Shown: positions 41,092 to 51,305 of the stretch, piece after piece
How positions within the stretch are numbered: position 1 is the first letter of the stretch
Layout: each line of letters begins with the position of its first letter
Origin: Larkinella rosea
Lineage (GTDB): Bacteria; Bacteroidota; Bacteroidia; Cytophagales; Spirosomataceae
Assembly (NCBI RefSeq): GCF_003858635.1
Contig: NZ_RQJO01000015.1
Coordinates: 124,001 to 188,000, forward strand
Length of the DNA: 64,000 nucleotides
Reading direction: 5' to 3'
Notes under the pieces: model-generated
Database searches by the model: none
What the model saw: only the letters and a program-made list of their open reading frames with translations
Told to the model about the DNA's origin: nothing
Made by a program: the position numbers and the translations under genes

Positions 41092-42354
41092 ATGAAAATT
41101 CTGCACACCGCGGACTGGCATTTAGGGAAACGACTTTACAAACACGAACTCCGGGATGACCACGTCCAGTTTCTCGACTGGCTGGCCGAAACCGTCGAAA
41201 GCCGGGAGATCGACGTGCTGATTATTTCGGGCGATGTGTTCGATACCACCAACCCCAACGACGGGTCGATGCAGCTGTATTACCAGTTTCTGACCCGGAT
41301 GCTGCCGCTGCAACGCAAAATTATCATCACCGGCGGCAACCACGATTCGCCGACCAAGCTCAACGCGCCCCGCGAACTCCTCCGCCACCTGAATATCCAC
41401 GTTATCGGTTGTACGACTGGCGATTGCATCGAAGAAGTCATCCGGCTGAAAACCGGGTCGACGGATTTGCTCGTGGCTGCGGTTCCGTACCTACGTGACA
41501 GCGATTTGCGCCAGTCGATTTCGGGCCAAACCTACGAAGAGCGCATCGAGGCCGTCCGGATGGGCATTCGGAATCATTACGAACGCATTGTCGATCATTG
41601 CCAGACCGAATTTCGCGATGTGCCGGTTTTGGCAATGGGGCATTTGTACGTGAACGGCGCGACGGTTTCGCCCGAAAGCGAACGGGAAATCCACGCCGTG
41701 GGCGGCCAGGCGGCTTTTTCGTCCGAGCATTTTCCACCCGGTTTTGATTACGTTGCCCTGGGGCATATTCATGTTCCGCAGCAGATCGGGGGCGTCGAAA
41801 CCGTTCGCTACAGTGGAGCACCGCTGCCGCTGAGTTTTGCCGAACGCGACAACCGCCACCAGGTGCTGGAATTAACGCTGGAAAACGGCAGGATTACGAC
41901 CATCGAATCCGTTCCGGTGCCGCATTTCCGGTCGTTGCTGCAAGTTGCCGGAACGCTGGACGCGGTTCGGGAAAGGCTGGAAAAGCTGGAAGAAACCGAC
42001 GCGTTATCGACGCTGGTGGAAATTCTGGTGGAAGAAGAAAACGAAAGCCTGACGGTTCGGCAGCATTTCGAGCAGTTGCAGCGTGATTACGCCGAAGCCC
42101 CGTTTCTGATGGCCAAATCCCGGCTGGTTTTTCGGAACAAACTAAAAGGACTCGATTCGTTGTACGTGGCCGATACGCAGTTACAGGATCTGTCATACCT
42201 CGATGTGTTTGGCCGTCGGCTGGATGCGTCACAGGTGGAGGGCGACGAGCGGACGGCGCTGTTGGAAGCATATAAAGAATTGTATCGTTTGGTGACGGAA
42301 CAAGCGGCCCATCCCGTACTACTGCATGAAAATCAGACAAATACGCTTTCGTAA
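41092..42354 (+). CDS. sbcD: Exonuclease SbcD subunit (Mre11-like)
   Basis: A 420-aa nuclease subunit of SbcCD, which cuts hairpins and blocked DNA ends. Phosphoesterase motifs: LHTADWHLGKRLY, IISGDVFDTTNP, ITGGNHDSPTKL, LAMGHLYVNG and VALGHIHVPQQIGG. The C-terminal capping region follows (EILVEEENESLTV). The gene overlaps sbcC by 29 bp, implying translational coupling. This is of interest beside the palindrome-rich intergenic DNA in the same window, since SbcCD targets long hairpins in other bacteria. Confidence 0.95.
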   Translation: MKILHTADWHLGKRLYKHELRDDHVQFLDWLAETVESREIDVLIISGDVFDTTNPNDGSMQLYYQFLTRMLPLQRKIIITGGNHDSPTKLNAPRELLRHLNIHVIGCTTGDCIEEVIRLKTGSTDLLVAAVPYLRDSDLRQSISGQTYEERIEAVRMGIRNHYERIVDHCQTEFRDVPVLAMGHLYVNGATVSPESEREIHAVGGQAAFSSEHFPPGFDYVALGHIHVPQQIGGVETVRYSGAPLPLSFAERDNRHQVLELTLENGRITTIESVPVPHFRSLLQVAGTLDAVRERLEKLEETDALSTLVEILVEEENESLTVRQHFEQLQRDYAEAPFLMAKSRLVFRNKLKGLDSLYVADTQLQDLSYLDVFGRRLDASQVEGDERTALLEAYKELYRLVTEQAAHPVLLHENQTNTLS

Positions 42355-45300
42355 CATCAATTCCTTTTACGGCGAACACCCGCCGATCCAGTTCAACGGC
42401 GGGTTGCTGGGCAGCACCGGTTTGTTTGTGATTTCGGGACCAACCGGCGCCGGAAAATCGACCTTGCTGGATGTGATTACGCTGGCGTTGTTCAACCGCG
42501 TGCCCCGGATTTCGGGTACGATTTCGAATACCAGCATCATCGACGAAGGCATTCTGGTTAATCAACAGGCGGCCCGCGAGCCGGGAACGGCGGCTTATGC
42601 CGAGATTGAATACGAAGTCGGCGGGAAAGCGTACCGCTCGCGCTGGTCGATCAAGAAAAACCGCAACGACAACTGGAACAATTACGAAATGGAAATTGCC
42701 TTTCTCCCCGAAGGGCAATCCGAAGGTCAGTTGCTGCCCATCAAGGGCTTAAGTGAATTTCCGAAAAAGAACGAAGAACTCATTGGACTAACGTACGACC
42801 AGTTTATTCGATCCATTGTATTGGCGCAGGGGGCGTTCGACCAGTTTCTGAAATCGCGGGCGGCCGAGCGCAGCAAAATGCTGGAACGGATCACCGGAAC
42901 CGAGATTTACCGGCAACTGGGTCAGCGGGCGCACGTGGTCAATAAAACGTTCGAAGAGCAGATCAGGGAAAAACGGCAGGAAGTTGATCTGATCAAAGTA
43001 CTGACGGATGAACAGGTGGGTGAGCTGAAAGACCGCCAGAAAACCATCGGTAATCGCCTGACCGAAATCGCCAAAGACGTTGTCTTTTATACGAATGAAG
43101 AAAAATTCCGGCGTCAGATTGCCGATGCCGATCAGCAGCTTGCGGTTTTGACGAAACGGCGGAACGTGTCGGATGAAAAAAAACAGGCGTTTGTGCCGGA
43201 TGGCCTGCGGTTGCAACGCCACGAGCAGGTTGCCGATTTAGCCGCTAGTTTCTCCGATATTGCGAATGCCGAGCGTAACCGAAAAACCGCCGGGCAGGAT
43301 CAGCAAACCGCCCGAAACCGCCTGAATGAATTGGCTGACCAGCAGGCGATTCTGATTCGGAAAGCACAAACCCTTACGCAACAGCCCCAACTGACCGAGA
43401 AAACGTTTGAGAAAGACCTGAACGATTTTCGGGAAAAAGTGCTGGCGTTGACCAATCAATACCAGGCGGAACGCGATAAAGCCAAACCGGCGTTTGGGTC
43501 GATCAAGAAGGAATTGGAAAATACCAAACTGGAGTGGTTCAAAACGCTCGATGTGCGGGATGTTGACCAGATGGCAGAGTTGGTCAGGGAGCGATTGCAC
43601 GAACTGAATGTTCAACTGGTGCAAATTGAGAAGGATTATGCCGAGTTAACACCCGCGTCGATTCAGAACGAACTCAACCGCCTGTTGGAGCAGGACGAAA
43701 ATTTGACGGAACTGCGCGCGCTCCTGATTCAGCAACAGGAACGGCTGCTCGACGGAACGACACTGAACGGGAAAATCAATGACCACACGGCTTTTCTGAA
43801 TGAGCATCAAAAACCGCTCGAGCAGTTAAAGGCGGAAGTTGAGACGCTTCAGCTCAAAATTGACCAGATTCATATTGCCAAACGGCGGTTTGCTGAAGAA
43901 GCCGATCTGGACGAATTGCGCAAGGCATTGCAGGATGGCGATCCTTGCCCTTTGTGCGGTTCGCTGGACCATCCGTACGCGCAGCATTACATCAATCAAA
44001 CGGGTAAGCTGGAACTGGAGTTACGGCTGGCTACGCAGGATTTGGAGCAAAAGCGCAAAGCCTGGGACACATTACAGGGTAAGCTGCTGAAAATACAGTC
44101 GGAACTGGAAACGTATTCGGAACAGCGGAATGTGCTTCGAAAGGCTTATTCCGAAAAGAAAACGATTATCTCCAACCGGCTTTCTACCCTCGCGCTCGAC
44201 CCGACGCTGTCGCCGGAACAGATCAAGGATGCCCAGCAGGAGATTCAGAATGAGCGGAAAGAACTGAATGAAATTCAGACGCTTTGGGAGCAGGAAAATC
44301 TGTTGCGACGACTTTCGGATGATTTGGAAACCGTGCAGCAAAGCAAGAAACAGGCGGAATTGTTAAAAGCGCAAAAGGAACAATTATATGCAGGTGATGA
44401 CGTGCGGTTTCAAAGCGAACAGCTTGTCAATCAGTTTAATGCGGTCCAGCTAAAAATTAGTACGGAAAAAGGATTGCTCGAAAAAGCGACTTCCAGCTAT
44501 GCTGATTCGGACCGAAATTACCAAACGCTGACCGCTGACTTACAGCCGGTTTTGATCGAACGCGGTTTTAATGATCTGGCCGACGCCCGCGCCTGTCTGC
44601 TCGAAAGCTCGCAGGTCCGGTACTTACAGGAATTAAAAACCGCCTTGGAAAAGGAAGCCGAAGAGATTATTCGCAAAGAAAAGGAGGAGACGGCGAAACG
44701 GCAGGAAGCCGCTGTTGCGTGTCAGACGGACATGACGCTGGAAGCAACAACGACCCAGCTGCGGGAAACGAAAAAAGAAGAAGCCAAAGAGCGGGAAAAT
44801 ATTGGGTATTACAAACGGCAGCTGGAAGAGGATAAGGAAAAACGCCGGAAGCACAGACAACTGACCAAAGACCTCGAAAAGCTCGAAACCGAAGCCCGGC
44901 CCTGGCGCGAACTCGACCGGCTGATCGGCAGCGCGAAAGGCGACGATTACAGCAAATTTGCGCAGGGACTGACGCTGGCGCAGTTGATCGGTTTGGCCAA
45001 CCGGCGGTTGAAAGACTTAACGGATCGGTATCTGCTGCTGAAACCGCGCGACGGGCAGGACGAACTCTACGTGGTGGACTTGTATCAGGGCAGCACGGAG
45101 CGGTCGGTTTCCAGTTTGTCGGGGGGCGAAACATTCACGCTCAGTCTGGCACTCGCGCTGGCGCTGTCCGATCTGGCTTCCCAGAATGTTCAGATCGAAA
45201 GCCTGTTTATCGACGAAGGGTTCGGAACGCTCGATCCCGACACGCTCGACACGGCTGTTGCGATGCTGGAAAAACTGCAGCACGACAGTCAGAAAACCAT

Positions 45301-45406
45301 CGGAATTATTTCCCACCGCCACGAAATCAAGGAGCGGATCAGCGTGCAGATTCAGGTGGAAAAAGGAATGGACGGGAATAGTAAAATCAAGATTCTTGAA
45401 CTATAA
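42326..45406 (+). CDS. sbcC: Exonuclease SbcC subunit (Rad50-like ATPase)
   Basis: A 1026-aa SMC-like ATPase. N-terminal Walker A SGPTGAGKSTLLDVITLALF, long coiled coils on both sides of the zinc hook CPLCG (in DGDPCPLCGSLDHPY, about residue 545), and C-terminal ABC signature SSLSGGETFTLSLALALAL with Walker B SLFIDEGFGTLDPD. It works with SbcD to open and cut DNA hairpins and ends. Normal length for the family. The stop codon lies inside palindrome D. Confidence 0.95.
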   Translation: MKIRQIRFRNINSFYGEHPPIQFNGGLLGSTGLFVISGPTGAGKSTLLDVITLALFNRVPRISGTISNTSIIDEGILVNQQAAREPGTAAYAEIEYEVGGKAYRSRWSIKKNRNDNWNNYEMEIAFLPEGQSEGQLLPIKGLSEFPKKNEELIGLTYDQFIRSIVLAQGAFDQFLKSRAAERSKMLERITGTEIYRQLGQRAHVVNKTFEEQIREKRQEVDLIKVLTDEQVGELKDRQKTIGNRLTEIAKDVVFYTNEEKFRRQIADADQQLAVLTKRRNVSDEKKQAFVPDGLRLQRHEQVADLAASFSDIANAERNRKTAGQDQQTARNRLNELADQQAILIRKAQTLTQQPQLTEKTFEKDLNDFREKVLALTNQYQAERDKAKPAFGSIKKELENTKLEWFKTLDVRDVDQMAELVRERLHELNVQLVQIEKDYAELTPASIQNELNRLLEQDENLTELRALLIQQQERLLDGTTLNGKINDHTAFLNEHQKPLEQLKAEVETLQLKIDQIHIAKRRFAEEADLDELRKALQDGDPCPLCGSLDHPYAQHYINQTGKLELELRLATQDLEQKRKAWDTLQGKLLKIQSELETYSEQRNVLRKAYSEKKTIISNRLSTLALDPTLSPEQIKDAQQEIQNERKELNEIQTLWEQENLLRRLSDDLETVQQSKKQAELLKAQKEQLYAGDDVRFQSEQLVNQFNAVQLKISTEKGLLEKATSSYADSDRNYQTLTADLQPVLIERGFNDLADARACLLESSQVRYLQELKTALEKEAEEIIRKEKEETAKRQEAAVACQTDMTLEATTTQLRETKKEEAKERENIGYYKRQLEEDKEKRRKHRQLTKDLEKLETEARPWRELDRLIGSAKGDDYSKFAQGLTLAQLIGLANRRLKDLTDRYLLLKPRDGQDELYVVDLYQGSTERSVSSLSGGETFTLSLALALALSDLASQNVQIESLFIDEGFGTLDPDTLDTAVAMLEKLQHDSQKTIGIISHRHEIKERISVQIQVEKGMDGNSKIKILEL

Positions 45407-45484
45407 TGGGTGTGATTAATGATGATGAAAAAGGATGTCTACTAATCGGTAAAATCCTTTTTCATCATCATCAATCACACCCAT
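45406..45484. repeat. Intergenic palindrome D (GATGATGAAAAAGGAT words)
   Basis: A 31-nt arm (45406-45436) pairs with 45454-45484 with a single mismatch around a 17-nt loop. The first arm base is the last base of the sbcC stop and the second arm ends 6 bp before the fabI stop. It fills the whole space between the two convergent genes. Confidence 0.85.
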
Positions 45485-45490
45485 CATAGT

Positions 45491-46321
45491 CTATTGTTGC
45501 TGCTGATGCGCCTGCATCAGTTTCAGGGCCAGATCTTCTGAAACGCCGACGCTGGAGAAACCACCGTCGTGGAAGAGGTTTTGCATCGTCACCATGCGGG
45601 TCAGATCGCTGAAAAGCGTGATGACGTAATTGGCACAATCGTCGGCGGTGGCGTTGCCGAGGGGCGACATCAGTTGGGCGTATTCGTAGAACACATCAAA
45701 ACCGCCAATGCCGGCACCGGCTGTCGTCACCGTTGGCGATTGCGATACGGTATTGACGCGAACATTTTTCAGTTTACCGTAACGGTATCCAAAACCGCGC
45801 GCGATGGATTCGAGCATGGCTTTGGCGTCGGCCATGTCGGTGTAAAACGCAAACGTCCGCTGGGCGGCAATATAGCTCAGGCCGACCACCGAAGCCCATT
45901 CGTTCAGGGCGTCGAGTTTTTCGGCGGTTTGCATCATTTTATGGAAAGAAAGGGCCGAAATGTCCAGGCTTTTCTGGTACCATTCGTAATTCATGTCGCC
46001 GTAGGGGCGGTTTTTACGAATGTTCGGACTCATGCCGATGGAGTGCAGCACGAAGTCGATTTTACCGCCCAATACATCCATCGATTTGGTATACAGGTTC
46101 TCGATGTCTTCCACCGAGGTTGCATCGGCGGGAATGATTTCGGCTTCACATTGTTCCGCCAGTTGCTTGATAGCCCCCATTCGCATGGCCAGCGGTGCGT
46201 TCGAAAGTGTGAACGTCGCGCCTTCTTCCTTTGCTTTCAGTGCTATTTTCCAGGCAATGGATTTTTCATCCAATGCTCCGGTGATAATGCCTCGCTTGCC
46301 TTTCAATAATCCGTAAGCCAT
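45491..46321 (-). CDS. fabI: Enoyl-[acyl-carrier-protein] reductase (NADH), FabI
   Basis: A 276-aa short-chain reductase for the last step of fatty acid elongation. GIITGALDEKSIAWKIALK is the cofactor-binding start, VLHSIGMSPN the mid motif, and GLSYIAAQRTFAFYTDMADA followed by KAMLES shows the catalytic Tyr-x6-Lys spacing and the FabI-specific second Tyr. The QSPTVTTAGAGIGGF loop fits FabI rather than FabL or FabV. Normal length. Confidence 0.95.
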   Translation of the reverse strand: MAYGLLKGKRGIITGALDEKSIAWKIALKAKEEGATFTLSNAPLAMRMGAIKQLAEQCEAEIIPADATSVEDIENLYTKSMDVLGGKIDFVLHSIGMSPNIRKNRPYGDMNYEWYQKSLDISALSFHKMMQTAEKLDALNEWASVVGLSYIAAQRTFAFYTDMADAKAMLESIARGFGYRYGKLKNVRVNTVSQSPTVTTAGAGIGGFDVFYEYAQLMSPLGNATADDCANYVITLFSDLTRMVTMQNLFHDGGFSSVGVSEDLALKLMQAHQQQQ

Positions 46322-46431
46322 GAATTGAGTTGCTTTTTATTCGGTGATCGTGTCGATTCAGAAGTCGGCAAAGTAACTACTTTTTTTGCTGGAATGCCAA
46401 TACCGCCGTTTCGGCGAAAAGCAGTTGGAAC

Positions 46432-47805
46432 TCAATATTCTTTGATGTCCATGCGAATGCGCCACTCTTTCGGCAGGTAATTATTGACCCGGTTACCGAC
46501 GCCCTTGAGCCAGCCCAGGTTCAGTCCTTCGTAGCGCGCCAGCAACCAGCCTTTCACCGGTTCGTTCAGTACCAGATTTTCTTTTTTGAAAAACCGCATG
46601 GCTTCTTCCTTCGTTAAATCAATACCGGGAAGAGTTTCAGCAATGGCTGTGCTCAAAGCCAGCGCGTGCGAAGGAATAAAATCATCGCCTTTGAACGTGC
46701 CCATTTCCAGGCCAAAGCCTTTGTTATGTAACGCCCAGTCCAGCGTGCGCAACTCGGCCGACAACGATTCGGGAATGGCAAAAACGTCGTTGTTCGGTTT
46801 GACATAAAACGAATACGCTTCGGGGTTTTTCAGGAAAGATTGCAAGGATTTTACCTGCCAGTTCCGCACCGGTTTTAACGAGCGAAAGGTCCGTGGAATG
46901 CCCGTTTCCGGGCTCGACCGCTGTTTCTTTTTGAAAATGCTCAGGAAAAAACCTTCGCCTTTGACGCGATGCGGATAACATTGGTAGCCTGTCGTGTTAT
47001 TCAACGTCTTTCCCACAATTCCCCAGGATTCGGGCAGGTCCAACGTCTGGTTTTCAAAACCGTGTTCACTGAGCCAGTCGGCATTCCGGCTATTTTCGCT
47101 ATCATTATACGTACACGTACTATATAGAAGTAAGCCGTCGTCGCAGAGCAGGGGAGCGGCCGCCGTCAGAATCCGTTGCTGTCGGGTGGTGCAGAACACC
47201 ACACTGTCGGCCGACCATTCGAGCATGGCTTCCGGATCTTTCCGAAACAGCCCTTCGCCCGAACAGGGCGCATCGACCAGCACGATGTCGAAAAAACCGC
47301 TCAGTGATTTAAAATCTTCCGGATCGTGGTTGCTAATGGCTACGTTCGGGATGCCCCATTTTTCCAGATTTTCCTTCAAAACCGGTATCCGGCTGCGAAT
47401 CACTTCATTGCAAACCAGCAGACCGTCGGGCGTCAGGAGGGAAGCCAGCAGCGTGCTTTTGCCACCGGGGGCCGCGCACAAATCCAACATCCGCAAGGGG
47501 CGTTGCAAGCGGGCAGTTTGCCGCAGTGCTTCGGCGATGAGCATCGACGACGCTTCCTGCACATAAAACGCCCCGGCCTGGAACAGCGGATCGAGCGTAA
47601 AAACCGGGCGTTCCGGCAAATAAAAGCCTTCGTTACACCACAAAACCGGCTCCAGATCGGCCGTTTTCAAAACCGCTTTTTTCGGATTGACCCGAACGCT
47701 CACGGGAGCGGGCTGCTGGAAAGCCGCAATGAACGCCGGGTAATCAGTACCTAACTGCAGCAGCATCTGCTGCCGGAAATTTTCGGGTAATGGAGAATTA
47801 CTCAT
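46432..47805 (-). CDS. RsmF/NOL1-type RNA m5C methyltransferase
   Basis: A 457-aa SAM-dependent RNA cytosine-C5 methyltransferase of the NOL1/NOP2/Sun family with the RsmF-like C-terminal PUA-related domain. MLDLCAAPGGKSTLLASLL binds SAM; DAPCSGEGLFRKD has one catalytic cysteine and LLYSTCTYNDSENS the other. The late VKGWLLARYEGLNLGWLKGV is typical of the extra C-terminal domain. Start ATG 47805 (MSNSPLPENFRQ) was preferred over the upstream in-frame ATG at 47853. Substrate position on rRNA or tRNA cannot be assigned. Confidence 0.88.
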   Translation of the reverse strand: MSNSPLPENFRQQMLLQLGTDYPAFIAAFQQPAPVSVRVNPKKAVLKTADLEPVLWCNEGFYLPERPVFTLDPLFQAGAFYVQEASSMLIAEALRQTARLQRPLRMLDLCAAPGGKSTLLASLLTPDGLLVCNEVIRSRIPVLKENLEKWGIPNVAISNHDPEDFKSLSGFFDIVLVDAPCSGEGLFRKDPEAMLEWSADSVVFCTTRQQRILTAAAPLLCDDGLLLYSTCTYNDSENSRNADWLSEHGFENQTLDLPESWGIVGKTLNNTTGYQCYPHRVKGEGFFLSIFKKKQRSSPETGIPRTFRSLKPVRNWQVKSLQSFLKNPEAYSFYVKPNNDVFAIPESLSAELRTLDWALHNKGFGLEMGTFKGDDFIPSHALALSTAIAETLPGIDLTKEEAMRFFKKENLVLNEPVKGWLLARYEGLNLGWLKGVGNRVNNYLPKEWRIRMDIKEY

Positions 47806-48073
47806 TGAACAAATATAATTCATCAATCTGTAATCCACTGATCCAACGCTCATTGGATAAGATTTTACCGTATTGTTAGGGAATTGTGAATAGGCTCAAC
47901 GTATTGATTTACAATTTATTAACAAAAATATTTTTCGTTTACATTTCATTAAGAAGTCTATAACAAAATGGCATTACTGAATTTGTTGTCTTTCGGGCTA
48001 TTGCCAATAGAAAATTTTGTACTAATTTCACTATCAGTATTAGTTGAATACTTTCATTAACCTAACTAAAAAC

Positions 48074-51000
48074 ATGTTAAAGCGTTTACTTATTGCCTTA
48101 TTGTGCCTTGCCGGCACAGTAAGCACCTCCTTTGCTCAAACCCGTACGATTTCGGGCAAAGTGACTTCCGCAGAAGATAGTTCTCCACTCCCCGGCGTTA
48201 ACATTGTGGTCAAAGGGACCTCTCGCGGGGCCACTACCAACGCCACCGGTGAATACTCCCTCAGTGTCCCTGACAACGCCGAAACACTAACTTTCTCCTT
48301 TATCGGATTCAAGACGACCGACGTTTCCATCGGAAATCGCTCGACGGTTGATCTTACGTTACAACCCGATGCATCGACACTTCAGGAAATTGTGGTAACG
48401 GCCCTCGGTATTTCGCGCGACAAGAAAGCACTCAACTACTCAGTTCAGGAATTGAAGCAGGAAAAACTGAACATCGCCCGCGACCCGAACGTCGCCAATG
48501 CGCTGGCGGGTAAAATTGCCGGTGTACAGGTGTTGGGCCAATCGGCCGCGAAGTTCGGTAGCCCCAGCATCCGGATTCGGGGGGTCAACTCCCTGACCGG
48601 TGGCGATCCGCTGTATGTGGTGGATGGCACACCCACTGACGTGAGCCAGGTGAATATGGACGATGTTGAAAACCTCTCGGTACTGAAAGGACCTTCGGCA
48701 ACAGCCCTGTACGGAAACCGGGCTTCGGCGGGCGTTATTGTCATTACGACCAAACGCGCCAAAGCGGGCGAAACCCGGCTGGACTTCAACCACAGTACAA
48801 CCATCGACATGGTGGGGATGCTGCCCAAATACCAGAATGAATACGGTGGTGGCTACTCGCAGGCCTGGGATACCTTCCAGTTTGATCCGAAGATTCACCC
48901 GGCCGACTGGGCTTCGTTCAACGGACAGAAAATCCTGGATTACTCGGCTGACGAAAGCTGGGGACCCCGAATGGATGGTACGCCCCACCGCTCGGCGTTC
49001 TCCTGGCAGCAGGGGCCGGAATTTGGTCAGTTGACGCCGTTCTCGCCACATCCCAACAACGTGCGGGATTTCTTCGCCAAACCCATCAGCAACAACACGA
49101 ACATTGCTTTTTCACGGGGTACCGACGCGTTCCAGAGCCGGATCTCGTATACGCACATCATCAACAACGGGATTATTCCGAATTCATCCCAGACCCGCGA
49201 CTTTGTGAGTGCCAAAAATACGATCAAGTTTGGCAGCAAGCTGTCGGCTAACCTGAACATCAACTACACGGCTTTCAAGACGACGAACCTTCCCGCCGAC
49301 CGTTACGGTTCATCCGGGGGAACAACGCCAACCAACAGCCCGATCGGTATTTCGAATGCTACACTGAATGGTTACAACCAGACGATCGGTTCGTTCAACC
49401 AGTGGTTCCAGCGCCAGCTTAATATGGATGACCTGCGGAATTACAAAAACCCGGACGGAACGTTCCGGAGCTGGAACATCGGCAGCCCAACTGATCCGCG
49501 CCCGAAATACTGGGACAGCCCTTTCACGTCGGTGTACGAAAACACAAACAGCAACCGAAGCGACCGGCTTTTCGGTGATCTTGGTCTGACCTACCAGTTT
49601 ACGCCTTTCCTGAAAGCTTCGGCCACCGTCCGTCGCGATCAGAATTACTTTTCGCAGGAATCCCGCGTAGCCCAGGGAACGCTGAACGCCGGAGGATTGG
49701 GCGCCTATGCCACTCTGGGCGCGAGTTCGCGTGAGAACAACTATGAATTTCTGGCCAGCTATAACCAGGAATTTTCAAACATCTCACTGGTGGCTAACGC
49801 CGGTGGTAACATCCGCTACAACCGGATTGAAGGTCAGTTCCTGGCAACGGTAGGAGGGCTTTCGGCTCCAAATTTCTACAATATTGCCGCTTCGATCGAC
49901 CGGCCAGCCGCCAACAACTATTTGTATGAGCGGCAGGTTAACAGCGTTTTCGGAAACGTGAGCGTTGGCTACAAGGATTTCGTTTTTGTAGAAGCATCGA
50001 TTCGGAACGACTGGTCGTCAACCCTGCCCAAAGCGAACAATTCGTACCTGTATCCATCCCTTTCGGCCGGTTTGGTGTTCTCGGAACTGATTCCGCAAAA
50101 CCGCATCCTGTCGTATGGTAAAATCCGCGCCGGTTATGCGCAGGTTGGTACCGACGTTGGGCCTTACCAAACCGCGTTATCGTATACATCCGGAACGTCT
50201 TATTCGAGCAACGCAACCTTGTTCCTGCCTACGACGCTACCGAACTCCAATCTGCAACCCGGTTTGTCGTCGTCGTATGAAGGCGGGATCGACCTGCGTT
50301 TCCTGAACAACCGGTTGGGTTTTGAATTTACGGCGTACCGCAACGACAATAAGAATCAGATTATTCCGGTTCCGGTTACGCCAACCAGCGGTTATACCAA
50401 CGCCGTTATCAACGCCGGTCTGATTCAAACCAGCGGTCTGGAATTGCACATCAACGCCACGCCGGTCCGGTCGGCCTCCGGTTTCACCTGGGAATTCGAC
50501 ATCAACCTCGACCGCAACCGCTCGAAAGTGGTTAAACTGCGGGAAGGCTTGACTAACTACCAGATCGACGGCCCGCAGTGGCGCACCTTGACTCTCAACG
50601 CCCGTGAAAGCCAGGACTGGGGTTTACTGGTGGGTCAGGGAATCAAGAAAGACGCCAACGGTAACAAACTGGTCTATGCCAAAGGTACGCCGAACGAGGG
50701 GTTGTATATCAAAGAAGATAACGTGCCGCTAGGTTCGGTTCTGCCGAAATTCAAAGGCGGTTTTCTGAATACACTTTCGTATAAGGGAGTAACGTTACGG
50801 GTCAACGCCGACTTTATTGCCGGTGGCAAATTCTTCTCAACGACCAAAATGTTCAATGCGGGTTCCGGACTTTCCGAAGAAACGGCGGGTTTGAATGAAC
50901 TCGGTAAACCGAAGCGGGACGATCCGGCAACGGGTGGTGGTATTTTGCTGGATGGTGTAACGGAAGACGGCCAACCCAATACAACCCGCGTTGATGCCCA

Positions 51001-51283
51001 AAATCTGTATGAAGGCTGGCTGTTCGCCCTGAACGAGCGGTGGATTTACAGCAAATCCTACATTAAACTGCGGGAGATTTCGGTCGGTTACAATTTCCCC
51101 AAAAATATGCTGGGCAAATTCATCAAGTCGGCCAACGTTTCGTTGATTGCCCGCAATCCACTATTGATTTACAGCGCCATTGGTGGCGGTATCGACATTT
51201 CAGAATCAGAAACGCTGTGGTATGAAGGTGGCCAATTGCCGCCGGTGCGGTCGTTCGGTGTAAACCTGCGTTTAGGTCTTTAA
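48074..51283 (+). CDS. SusC/RagA-family TonB-linked outer membrane transporter (pair 1)
   Basis: A 1069-aa outer-membrane barrel. Signal peptide MLKRLLIALLCLAGTVSTSFA, a carboxypeptidase-D-like domain (TISGKVTSAEDSSPLPGVNI), the plug (LQEIVVTALGISRDKK, SIRIRGVNSLTGGDPLYVVD, ENLSVLKGPSATALYGNRAS) and a barrel rich in aromatic strands, ending GVNLRLGL. SusC proteins import ligands held by the SusD lid with TonB energy. I chose ATG 48074 for the signal peptide; an in-frame ATG at 48044 adds a head that does not fit. The SusD gene follows after 22 bp. No glycosidase, peptidase or sigma/anti-sigma genes flank it, so the substrate is open. Confidence 0.93.
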   Translation: MLKRLLIALLCLAGTVSTSFAQTRTISGKVTSAEDSSPLPGVNIVVKGTSRGATTNATGEYSLSVPDNAETLTFSFIGFKTTDVSIGNRSTVDLTLQPDASTLQEIVVTALGISRDKKALNYSVQELKQEKLNIARDPNVANALAGKIAGVQVLGQSAAKFGSPSIRIRGVNSLTGGDPLYVVDGTPTDVSQVNMDDVENLSVLKGPSATALYGNRASAGVIVITTKRAKAGETRLDFNHSTTIDMVGMLPKYQNEYGGGYSQAWDTFQFDPKIHPADWASFNGQKILDYSADESWGPRMDGTPHRSAFSWQQGPEFGQLTPFSPHPNNVRDFFAKPISNNTNIAFSRGTDAFQSRISYTHIINNGIIPNSSQTRDFVSAKNTIKFGSKLSANLNINYTAFKTTNLPADRYGSSGGTTPTNSPIGISNATLNGYNQTIGSFNQWFQRQLNMDDLRNYKNPDGTFRSWNIGSPTDPRPKYWDSPFTSVYENTNSNRSDRLFGDLGLTYQFTPFLKASATVRRDQNYFSQESRVAQGTLNAGGLGAYATLGASSRENNYEFLASYNQEFSNISLVANAGGNIRYNRIEGQFLATVGGLSAPNFYNIAASIDRPAANNYLYERQVNSVFGNVSVGYKDFVFVEASIRNDWSSTLPKANNSYLYPSLSAGLVFSELIPQNRILSYGKIRAGYAQVGTDVGPYQTALSYTSGTSYSSNATLFLPTTLPNSNLQPGLSSSYEGGIDLRFLNNRLGFEFTAYRNDNKNQIIPVPVTPTSGYTNAVINAGLIQTSGLELHINATPVRSASGFTWEFDINLDRNRSKVVKLREGLTNYQIDGPQWRTLTLNARESQDWGLLVGQGIKKDANGNKLVYAKGTPNEGLYIKEDNVPLGSVLPKFKGGFLNTLSYKGVTLRVNADFIAGGKFFSTTKMFNAGSGLSEETAGLNELGKPKRDDPATGGGILLDGVTEDGQPNTTRVDAQNLYEGWLFALNERWIYSKSYIKLREISVGYNFPKNMLGKFIKSANVSLIARNPLLIYSAIGGGIDISESETLWYEGGQLPPVRSFGVNLRLGL

Positions 51284-51305
51284 TTAAACTTCAAAAACAG
51301 ACATC

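Noticed and set aside
41894-42718. 274-codon open frame opposite sbcD/sbcC junction
   Set aside because: Antisense shadow over two well-supported genes.
45569-46309. 246-codon open frame opposite fabI
   Set aside because: Antisense shadow; fabI has all catalytic motifs.
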